Below, piece after piece: positions 34,957-42,750 of a stretch of DNA of 64,000 nt. The first letter of the stretch is position 1. The number at the start of each line of letters is the position of its first letter. Source of the DNA: an uncultured Clostridia bacterium (GTDB lineage: Bacteria; Bacillota; Clostridia; Oscillospirales; Acutalibacteraceae); the NCBI GenBank assembly GCA_947166625.1, contig CAMVEX010000001.1, positions 1 to 64,000 of the forward strand, written 5' to 3'. The notes under the pieces are model-generated. The model made no database searches. It was not told the origin of the DNA and was given only the letters and a program-made list of their open reading frames with translations. Both the position numbers and the translations under genes were made by a program.

Positions 34957-37001
34957 TGCTTCTGTCTGACAATGTGACATATCTCAAGGGCGTGGGTCCG
35001 AAGCGTGCCGAGGCTCTGAACAAGGCGGGTATATTTACGATACACGATCTGTTGACATATTTCCCGCGGGCGTATCTCGACCTCAATCAGTGCTATACCA
35101 TCAAAAGCGCCCCTCTCAATGAGAATATCTGCATCAAGGCGTATGTGGGCTCGCCCGCAAGGGAGCATTATATACGCAAGGGAATGACCCTCTATAAATT
35201 CGACCTGACGGACGGCGAATCGGTAATAGACCTCGTTTTCTTTAACAACAAATATATTTCGGGAATGCTCAAAGAGGGAGAGGAGTATTACTTTTACGGC
35301 AAGATCACATCCCACAACGGATTCAGAAGCATGACTTCACCGAAATTTTTCAAATCGGACGAAGGCGTTAAAATGAGGCCGGTATATCCGCAGACCTCGC
35401 TACTTAATACAAACTACATTGAAAAGATACTCAAAACGGCGTTTGAATCGTGCTCGGAGATCGAGGATTCTCTGCCCGAAAGCGTAAGAAACGATTACTG
35501 CCTCATGTCTGCCCCGGATGCTCTGAAAAACATTCATTTCCCCGAGAGCGCAGACCTTCTTTCGGAGGCAAAGAGAAGAGTTTCTTTTGAAAATCTCTTT
35601 CTGCTGCAGCTCGGGCTGTCACGAATGAAGATAAAATCCAAGAAATCAACCGGCACGGTCATAAAAACCGATTTTTCAGCCGAATTTATAAATTCTCTGC
35701 CATACGCCCTGACCGGAGCGCAAAAAAGAGCCGTAAGAGACTGCGTGACCGATATGTCGTCCGGCCTCCCGATGAACAGACTTTTGCAGGGAGATGTCGG
35801 CTCCGGCAAGACGGCGGTCAGCGCTGCGCTCATTTACAACTGCGTCAAAAACGGTTATCAGGCCGCCGTTATGGCTCCGACAGAAGTCCTTGCGGCTCAG
35901 CATTATAATACATTCAAAAAATTCTTTGACTCATTCGGCATAAGTATCGACCTTCTCACCGGCTCAACAGGCGCGAAAGAGAAGCGTGAGATTAAGCGCA
36001 GGCTTGCCGAAGGAGAGACGGATCTTGTAATCGGCACTCACGCGATAATCCAGGACGATGTGGAATTCAAAAATCTCGGCTTTGCCGTGACCGACGAACA
36101 GCACCGTTTCGGAGTGGCGCAGAGGGGCAAGCTCGGCATGAAGGGCAAAAATCCGCATATTCTTGTTATGTCGGCTACTCCGATCCCGAGAACGCTTTCG
36201 CTGATAATTTACGGCGATCTCGATATCAGCATTCTTGACGAAATGCCGGCGGGCAGGCAAAAAATCGACACCTTCGCAATAGGCTCCGATAAACGCGAAA
36301 GAGCCTACGGCTATGTAAAAAAGCATCTGCTCGAAGGAAAACAGGGATATATAGTCTGCCCCCTCGTCGATATTGACGGGGATGAGGAGGAGCCGGATTC
36401 TCAGCGCAAGGCGTCCGTAAAGCTTTATAAAGAACTCAAAGACGGCTTTTTCAAGGGATTCCGTCTGGGTCTGCTCTACGGTAAAATGAAATCAGACGAA
36501 AAGAAAAAGGTGATGGCGGAATTTGCCGCAGGAGAGATCGACCTGCTTATATCCACTACCGTCATAGAAGTAGGCGTAGATGTGCCGAACGCCGTGATAA
36601 TGGTGATAGAAAACGCCGAGAGTTTCGGTCTGTCTCAGCTTCATCAGCTAAGAGGCAGAGTCGGCAGAGGAGACGCAAAATCCACCTGCATTCTGATCTC
36701 CGGAAACGCAGACCCGAAAGAAAACACGCGCCTCAAAATCCTCGAATCGACAGGCGACGGTTTCAAGATCGCCGATGAGGATCTGAAACTCAGAGGGCCG
36801 GGCGATTTCTTCGGCTCGCGCCAGCACGGTCTGCCCGATCTTAAAATAGCAAATATGCTATCAAACGGCAACATAATACGCGAAACCCATTACGCCGCCG
36901 AAAAACTGCTTAAAAATAACCCCGCCCTTGAGGGCGAGGAATATTCATTGCTCAGGAAGAGCGTAAACGATATGTTTTCAAAAGGCATTGTGCTTAACTG
37001 A
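34956..37001 (+). CDS. recG: ATP-dependent DNA helicase RecG
   Basis: Branch-migration helicase that rescues stalled replication forks and Holliday junctions. At 681 residues it is full length. It starts with the wedge/OB domain (YLKGVGPKRAEALNKAG), followed by motor domains with Walker A GDVGSGKTAV, the DEQH box, SATPIPRTL, and the C-terminal QLHQLRGRVGRG motif plus the KLRGPGDFFGSRQHG segment. Its start codon overlaps the stop of the binding protein gene. Confidence 0.97.
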   Translation: MLLSDNVTYLKGVGPKRAEALNKAGIFTIHDLLTYFPRAYLDLNQCYTIKSAPLNENICIKAYVGSPAREHYIRKGMTLYKFDLTDGESVIDLVFFNNKYISGMLKEGEEYYFYGKITSHNGFRSMTSPKFFKSDEGVKMRPVYPQTSLLNTNYIEKILKTAFESCSEIEDSLPESVRNDYCLMSAPDALKNIHFPESADLLSEAKRRVSFENLFLLQLGLSRMKIKSKKSTGTVIKTDFSAEFINSLPYALTGAQKRAVRDCVTDMSSGLPMNRLLQGDVGSGKTAVSAALIYNCVKNGYQAAVMAPTEVLAAQHYNTFKKFFDSFGISIDLLTGSTGAKEKREIKRRLAEGETDLVIGTHAIIQDDVEFKNLGFAVTDEQHRFGVAQRGKLGMKGKNPHILVMSATPIPRTLSLIIYGDLDISILDEMPAGRQKIDTFAIGSDKRERAYGYVKKHLLEGKQGYIVCPLVDIDGDEEEPDSQRKASVKLYKELKDGFFKGFRLGLLYGKMKSDEKKKVMAEFAAGEIDLLISTTVIEVGVDVPNAVIMVIENAESFGLSQLHQLRGRVGRGDAKSTCILISGNADPKENTRLKILESTGDGFKIADEDLKLRGPGDFFGSRQHGLPDLKIANMLSNGNIIRETHYAAEKLLKNNPALEGEEYSLLRKSVNDMFSKGIVLN

Positions 37002-37016
37002 CCGGATTTCATCGGC

Positions 37017-37412
37017 TCAGACGGGAATCATATTGTAGCCGACGCCGTCTTTGCCTATCATGGTGATCTTCAGATCCGGCAGCAAGTCTCTCACAAGGGA
37101 GATAAAGCTCCCTCCCGATGAATCGGGAAGCCCCGTAACGAAGCAGTCGGTTTTCATCCTTTTCGCGATGACCGCTGCTGTAATTGCGGGCTCATTATTG
37201 AAATAAACTTCAAGCCCGAGGGAATGTTTTTCAACGAGGGAATAAATCATATCGAGGGCGGCGAGGTCGTTTTTATAGCGTGTGCCGATGACCGAGAGCA
37301 CAAGCGCCTCTCTCCCCTCTTTTGCCGCGATTTCAATTCCCTTCTCAATTATCCTCACGCAGGATCCCTGCGGTGTGACGCATATTATGATGGGTCGATT
37401 ATTATTTTTCAT
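37017..37412 (-). CDS. Universal stress protein-like protein
   Basis: A 131-residue alpha/beta protein resembling the Usp-like domain of KdpD and UspA proteins: ICVTPQGSCVRIIEKGIEIA at the N terminus, a central VIGTRYKNDLAAL stretch and a TDCFVTGLPDSSGGSFISLV region like the Usp nucleotide loop. There is no attached kinase domain. The function is unknown. It converges with recG and diverges from metF. Confidence 0.55.
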   Translation of the reverse strand: MKNNNRPIIICVTPQGSCVRIIEKGIEIAAKEGREALVLSVIGTRYKNDLAALDMIYSLVEKHSLGLEVYFNNEPAITAAVIAKRMKTDCFVTGLPDSSGGSFISLVRDLLPDLKITMIGKDGVGYNMIPV

Positions 37413-37457
37413 AACGGTATTCCTTTCATTTGACAGTCATATTTTAACATCGAAATA

Positions 37458-37487
37458 TTAACGCCGGCGGTAAGCCGGATGTATAAT
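37458..37487 (+). promoter_or_regulatory. Likely promoter of the metF–metH operon
   Basis: -10 TATAAT at 37482-37487 with a weak -35 TTAACG at 37458-37463 (18-base spacer). A small GCCGGC...GCCGG inverted repeat fills the spacer and could bind a regulator. The transcribed leader would be only about 20 bases, too short for a SAM riboswitch. Confidence 0.5.
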
Positions 37488-37510
37488 TTGTAAACAAAGG
37501 GTTAAAAAGT

Positions 37511-38389
37511 ATGAAAATTTCGGAAATTCTCAAAAATGATAAGCTGACGGTTTCATTTGAAGTATTCCCACCTAAAACGAGCGACGCATTCAGCGCAGTG
37601 GAATCCGCGGTAAACGAGATCGCGGCTCTGGGCCCGTCATTTATGAGCGTAACTTACGGCGCGGGCGGCGGAACGAGCGAATACACGCTCGACATAGCAA
37701 AACAGATCAAAGACAGATATTCGGTGCCGTCACTGGCTCATCTGACCTGCGTTTCGTCCTCGCGCGAATCCGTAAAGGAAAGAATCGAGGCTTTCAAAAA
37801 CGCGGGTATAGAAAATGTTCTCGCGCTTCGCGGAGATATTCCCTCAGAAAGAATAAATGAGGATCGCTCTGGGTGGGACTATAACCACGCGACAGAGCTG
37901 ATAGCGGATCTCAAGGCGAGCGGCGCAGACTTTTGCATAGGCGGGGCGTGTTATCCGGAGGTCCATCCCGAAAGCCCGTGCAGAAAAGATGACATTGCTC
38001 ATCTTAAAGAAAAGACAGACGCAGGCTGTGAATTCCTGACAACTCAGATGTTTTTTGACAACAGCCTTTTTTACGCGTTTCTTTACAGGATAAGGGAAGC
38101 GGGCATATCCGTGCCGGTCATACCCGGAATAATGCCGATAACAAACGCAAACCAGGTGGCGAGAGCCGTCAAGCTGAGCGGATCGTTTATGCCTCAGAGA
38201 TTCAGCAGCATAGTGGATAAATTCGGCTCCGCTCCCTCCGCCATGATGCAGGCGGGCATCGCATACGCGACGGATCAGATCATCGATCTTTTTGCAAACG
38301 GCATAAATCACATCCACATCTATTCGATGAATAAACCGCAGGTAGCGAAAGCAATACTTGATAATCTTTCGGAGATTATAAACAAATGA
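37511..38389 (+). CDS. metF: Methylenetetrahydrofolate reductase
   Basis: Reduces methylene-THF to methyl-THF, the methyl donor for methionine synthase. The 292-residue TIM barrel has FEVFPPK with the catalytic Glu, SVTYGAGG, the FAD-binding LRGD region and TQMFFD. It is the first gene of a metF–activation domain–metH operon and overlaps the next gene by four bases. No MetV-type zinc subunit is nearby. Confidence 0.95.
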   Translation: MKISEILKNDKLTVSFEVFPPKTSDAFSAVESAVNEIAALGPSFMSVTYGAGGGTSEYTLDIAKQIKDRYSVPSLAHLTCVSSSRESVKERIEAFKNAGIENVLALRGDIPSERINEDRSGWDYNHATELIADLKASGADFCIGGACYPEVHPESPCRKDDIAHLKEKTDAGCEFLTTQMFFDNSLFYAFLYRIREAGISVPVIPGIMPITNANQVARAVKLSGSFMPQRFSSIVDKFGSAPSAMMQAGIAYATDQIIDLFANGINHIHIYSMNKPQVAKAILDNLSEIINK

Positions 38390-38985
38390 TTTTACCTTTT
38401 TGCGTAAAAAAATACGATGATATTAAACCCGACCCGCTGATGATCAAGAGATATATGCGCGACAGAGCCGGAAACCCCGCGATGGATCCGCTGATCGAGG
38501 AATGTATCGGGGAATGCGCAGGGCTGCTCGATTGCAGAATTTGCGCATACATAACTCCGCTGAATATCGACGGAGATAAGGTGGATTTGGGATTTGCCTC
38601 GGTAAAAAGCCGCGACCTTGCGGATAATCTTGCAGGATGCAGGAATACTGTGATTTTTGCCGCGACGGCAGGGCTCGGGATCGACAGGCTGGTGAAGCGG
38701 TATTCGGATATATCTCCTCTCAAGGCTCTCTGTATCGACGCTTTGGGATCCGATTCGGTAGAGCAGACCTGCGACAGATTCAACGAGGAACTCGGAAAAA
38801 AATATATACTCGGAAATATGAGATTCAGCCCCGGTTACGGGGATCTTCCGATTTCATTTCAGAAAGCAATTTTTCTCGCGCTCGAAATCGGCAAATACAC
38901 AGGCGTTCATCTGACGGACGGGGTGCAGATGGTCCCGTCAAAATCAGTGACCGCGATTTTGGGAGTAAAAGATGAAATTTCTTGA
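38386..38985 (+). CDS. Methionine synthase activation-domain protein (standalone)
   Basis: A 199-residue separate version of the C-terminal reactivation domain of cobalamin-dependent methionine synthase, which binds SAM and re-methylates inactive cob(II)alamin. The SAM-binding motif RFSPGYGDLPI is near residue 147. The downstream MetH lacks this domain, so the two proteins together replace a one-chain MetH, as in Thermotoga. It overlaps both neighbours (4 and 14 bases). Confidence 0.88.
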   Translation: MILPFCVKKYDDIKPDPLMIKRYMRDRAGNPAMDPLIEECIGECAGLLDCRICAYITPLNIDGDKVDLGFASVKSRDLADNLAGCRNTVIFAATAGLGIDRLVKRYSDISPLKALCIDALGSDSVEQTCDRFNEELGKKYILGNMRFSPGYGDLPISFQKAIFLALEIGKYTGVHLTDGVQMVPSKSVTAILGVKDEIS

Positions 38986-41347
38986 TTTTGTAAAAGAGAA
39001 TATCGTTTTGCTCGACGGCGCAACGGGCTCGCTCATGCAAAAATACGGCTTCCCCGCGGGCGTAAAACCGGAGACGGCAAATCTGACTCACCGGGATATG
39101 ATTACCGATATACACAGGCAGTATTTTGAAGCGGGCAGCAACGTTGTCAACACAAACACCTTCGGAGCAAATCTGTTTCACTATTCGGAATCGGAACTTG
39201 AAGAAATAATCGAAGCCGCCGTTTCAAACGTGAGGCGCGCAGCCGAATTATCGGGAGCCGCGCAGCCGAAATTCGTCTCATACGATATGGGGCCGAGCGG
39301 AAAAATGCTTAGGCCTTACGGTGATCTCGATTTTGAAAAAGCCGTTGAATTATTTGCCTCGCAGGCAAGGCTTGCCGAAAAATACGGAGCCGATCTGATC
39401 TCGATAGAGACGATGAATGACGGATATGAAACAAAGGCGGCTCTGCTGGCGGTCAAAGAAAACATCTCCCTGCCGGTATTCGTAACTAACGCCTACAACG
39501 ATGATGAGAGGCTGCTGACCGGCTCATCGCCCGAGGCAGCGGTCGCCATGCTCGAAGGGCTCGGCGCAGACGCCGTAGGCCTTAACTGCTCATACGGCCC
39601 CGATAAGCTGATGGGGACTATCAGACGGATACTCGCAGTATCTTCCGTGCCCGTTATTTTTAAGCCGAACGCCGGTATTCCCGCAGTGGTTGACGGCAAG
39701 ACGGTATATGATATTTCGCCCGATGTATTTGCCGAATACGTGCTTAAAGCCGTGGATGAAGGAGTCAACATAATCGGGGGCTGCTGCGGTACAACACCAT
39801 CATATATCGAAAAACTTAATCTCGGCTTAAAAAACAGAAAAAGGATCCCGGAAAAAGAAAAAAATATTACAGTTGTTTCATCATATTCTCACAGCGTTGA
39901 ATTCGGAGAGAAGCCTCTGATAATCGGCGAGAGGATAAATCCGACAGGCAAAAAGGCGATAAAGCTGGCACTGAAAGAAAATAACATAGACTTTTTGCTC
40001 AAAGAAGGGCGTTCACAGCAGGAAGCGGGCGCGGATATTCTTGACGTAAACTGCGGTCTGCCCGATATAAACGAGAGAGAAATGCTCACAAAGACCGTCG
40101 GCGAATTGCAGGCGGTATGCGATCTGCCGCTTCAGATCGACACATCCGATTTTACGGCAATGGAGGGCGCACTACGCATATATAACGGAAAAGCCGTGAT
40201 AAATTCGGTAAACGGCAAAGAAGAGGTAATGCGAAATGTATTCCCGCTTCAGAAAAAATACGGCGGAGCTGCCGTTGCCCTCACGCTTGACGAAAACGGG
40301 ATCCCCGAAACTGCGCAGGGCCGTCTCGAAATTGCCGAGCGCATTTTGAAAACCGCGGCGGAATACGGAATCAAGCCCAAGGATATTATATTCGATCCGC
40401 TTACGATGACGGTGGCTACCGACTCAAACGCGGCGAAGACAACGCTTGAAGCGGTAAAGCTCATAAGAGAGAAGACAGGATGCCATACCGTTCTCGGCGT
40501 ATCAAACGTATCGTTCGGGCTGCCCGAACGGAATATCATAAACTCATCATTTTTACTGCTCGCAATGGAAAACGGGCTTTCGGCGGCAATAATAAATCCC
40601 CTCAGCGAAAATATGGCAGACGCTTACCGCTCTTATCTCGCGCTCAAAGGATTTGACGATTCATGCCTGGGATATATCTCGGGCGTAAAGGCGAGAGCCG
40701 AAATAAAGACGGCGCCTTCGGGCACGGTCAAAGAAGATGACAGCCTTGACAAAGCCATAATCGATGGCAGGAAAGACGCTGCTTACGCTCTGACGAAAGA
40801 GCTTATAAAAAGCACCGACCCGCTTGATATAATCGGCAGACAGATAATCCCCTCTCTTGATACGGTGGGCAAAAACTTCGAGAGCAAAAAAGCGTTTCTT
40901 CCCGAGCTTCTTCTGAGCGCGGAAGCCGCGAAATCAAGCTTTGAGGTCATCAAAGAAAACTGCCCGTCAAATGCAGGAGACGAAAAATTCACGATAATTC
41001 TCGCGACGGTCAGGGGAGATATTCACGATATAGGCAAAAATATCGTAAAGCTCCTGCTCGAAAACTACGGCTACAGGGTGATAGATCTGGGCAAGGATGT
41101 AGAGAGCGAAGAAATACTGAAAGCCGCAAAGGAAAACTCGGCGAAGGCGGTGGGGCTCAGCGCTCTGATGACCACTACCCTGCCATCTATGGAAGAGGCG
41201 GTAAAGCTTCTTCGCGAATATCTGCCCGAATGTAAAATAATGGTGGGCGGCGCGGTGCTTACGGAGGAATACGCCGAAAAAATCGGAGCGGATAAATACT
41301 GCTCCGATGCGATGGAAACCGTGAGATACGCGGAAAGTCTGATTTGA
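38972..41347 (+). CDS. metH: Cobalamin-dependent methionine synthase, without activation domain
   Basis: Transfers the methyl group of methyl-THF via cobalamin to homocysteine. The 791-residue protein has the homocysteine domain (LLDGATGSLMQ; zinc ligands in GLNCSYG and GGCCGTT), the pterin-binding domain (near 315-570; GERINPTGKK), the cap and the B12 domain with DIHDIGKNIV, whose His coordinates cobalt. It ends after the B12 domain; the activation domain is the preceding gene. Confidence 0.95.
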   Translation: MKFLDFVKENIVLLDGATGSLMQKYGFPAGVKPETANLTHRDMITDIHRQYFEAGSNVVNTNTFGANLFHYSESELEEIIEAAVSNVRRAAELSGAAQPKFVSYDMGPSGKMLRPYGDLDFEKAVELFASQARLAEKYGADLISIETMNDGYETKAALLAVKENISLPVFVTNAYNDDERLLTGSSPEAAVAMLEGLGADAVGLNCSYGPDKLMGTIRRILAVSSVPVIFKPNAGIPAVVDGKTVYDISPDVFAEYVLKAVDEGVNIIGGCCGTTPSYIEKLNLGLKNRKRIPEKEKNITVVSSYSHSVEFGEKPLIIGERINPTGKKAIKLALKENNIDFLLKEGRSQQEAGADILDVNCGLPDINEREMLTKTVGELQAVCDLPLQIDTSDFTAMEGALRIYNGKAVINSVNGKEEVMRNVFPLQKKYGGAAVALTLDENGIPETAQGRLEIAERILKTAAEYGIKPKDIIFDPLTMTVATDSNAAKTTLEAVKLIREKTGCHTVLGVSNVSFGLPERNIINSSFLLLAMENGLSAAIINPLSENMADAYRSYLALKGFDDSCLGYISGVKARAEIKTAPSGTVKEDDSLDKAIIDGRKDAAYALTKELIKSTDPLDIIGRQIIPSLDTVGKNFESKKAFLPELLLSAEAAKSSFEVIKENCPSNAGDEKFTIILATVRGDIHDIGKNIVKLLLENYGYRVIDLGKDVESEEILKAAKENSAKAVGLSALMTTTLPSMEEAVKLLREYLPECKIMVGGAVLTEEYAEKIGADKYCSDAMETVRYAESLI

Positions 41348-41422
41348 CCCGCCGGCATAATGAAACACAACGCAAATCCGCCTGAATACGGAGAGCGTTT
41401 ACGTATATGAAAGGAGATCACT

Positions 41423-42721
41423 ATGGCAGAAACTTGCAAGTATCCGATTATACTCGTCCACGGGCTTTTCGGTTGGGGCGACGACGAAGGTCTGAATGAC
41501 AGGCTTCCCTACTGGGGAGCAAACACCTGCAACATCAAGGATCACTACACGGAAAAGGGCTATGAAATCTACGCAGCGTCCGTCGGGCCTGTTTCGTCTG
41601 CCTGGGACAGAGCGTGCGAACTCTATGCAAGGCTTGTCGGCGGACCGGTCGATTACGGCAAGGTCCATTCCGAAAACGCTCAGCACAGGCGCTTCGGAAG
41701 ATACTATAACGAGCCTCTCATCAAGGAATGGGACAAGGATCATAAGATCCATCTTGTAGGTCACTCATTCGGCGGAAACACCGTGAGGATGCTCGCTCAT
41801 CTGCTCACCTACGGCGACCCCGACGAGGTAGCGGCGAGCCCCGACGACTGCTCCGAGCTTTTTAAGGGCGGTCACGAGGATCTGCTCTGCTCCGTTGTCA
41901 CCATCTGCTCTCCGCATAACGGCACCACTCTTTTTAAGGCGGCGGATAAATTCAAGGTTTTGCCTCTGATGAAGCTTGTAGTTTATAACTACATGGGACT
42001 TATGGGCAGATCGCCCGCCGAGGGAACGATATTCGATTTCCACCTTGAGCAATACGGATTGAGCGACACACCCGGTCAGAAAGACGCTTTCCCGATGCGC
42101 AGGGCCCGCAAGATGTACAGCAAAAACAAGGATAACGCGGAATATGACTTTATGCCGGAGGGCGCAAAGAAGCTCAATGACTATATGAGGATCAGCCCCG
42201 ACATATACTATTTCTCGTATTCATATAACACGGTTTCGGTGAACTTCAACGGAAAATATCACATCCCGTGGAACACTAATTTCAAATTCCTCGCGGCAAC
42301 ATCCTCGATAATCCTCTTTTACAATCACATTTACAGACCGGCGGGAGATTATACATTCGCCGACTATGCCAATGACGGCCTTGTTGACCTGCCCTCGGCT
42401 CTCTTCCCGAAGGGCGAGCCCTATATGTTCTATGACCCGGACGATATAAGACCCGGTGTATGGAATGTGATGAGGCCCCGTCACGGCGACCACGGCACGC
42501 CGATAGGTCTGTTTACCCCCGTTGAGGAAACCTGGGATCTTTATGACGGAATGTTTGATATGCTCAGGGATGTGGAAAGCAGGATAGACAGCGCAAAAGT
42601 CGAGATCCCCGCGCCCGTTGCGGCAAAATCCGCATCCGCTCCGCGAAAGAGAAAGAAAAAGGCAACTGCCGAAAAAGCCGACAAAGGTGAAAAGACCGAT
42701 AAAGGCGATAAGCAGGAATAA
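41423..42721 (+). CDS. Lipase-like alpha/beta hydrolase
   Basis: A 432-residue alpha/beta hydrolase resembling the large bacterial lipases of the staphylococcal/geobacillus type: HGLFGWG oxyanion region, the nucleophile elbow GHSFGG near residue 114, the lid region following CSPHNGTTL, NDGLVDLPS with the likely Asp, and HGDHGT with the likely His. Unlike those secreted enzymes it has no signal peptide. It ends in a Lys- and Ala-rich tail of about 40 residues (RKRKKKATAEK), which could bind acidic lipid heads or nucleic acid. GGAGA precedes the ATG. The next gene follows after 29 bases. Confidence 0.82.
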   Translation: MAETCKYPIILVHGLFGWGDDEGLNDRLPYWGANTCNIKDHYTEKGYEIYAASVGPVSSAWDRACELYARLVGGPVDYGKVHSENAQHRRFGRYYNEPLIKEWDKDHKIHLVGHSFGGNTVRMLAHLLTYGDPDEVAASPDDCSELFKGGHEDLLCSVVTICSPHNGTTLFKAADKFKVLPLMKLVVYNYMGLMGRSPAEGTIFDFHLEQYGLSDTPGQKDAFPMRRARKMYSKNKDNAEYDFMPEGAKKLNDYMRISPDIYYFSYSYNTVSVNFNGKYHIPWNTNFKFLAATSSIILFYNHIYRPAGDYTFADYANDGLVDLPSALFPKGEPYMFYDPDDIRPGVWNVMRPRHGDHGTPIGLFTPVEETWDLYDGMFDMLRDVESRIDSAKVEIPAPVAAKSASAPRKRKKKATAEKADKGEKTDKGDKQE

Positions 42722-42750
42722 ATCTTATCTGAAACCGGGAGGTGACGGCC

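Noticed and set aside
37413-37510. SAM riboswitch (S-box) or cobalamin riboswitch before metF
   Set aside because: The gap is under 100 bases, the likely transcript leader is about 20 bases, and no S-box or B12-box sequence is visible.
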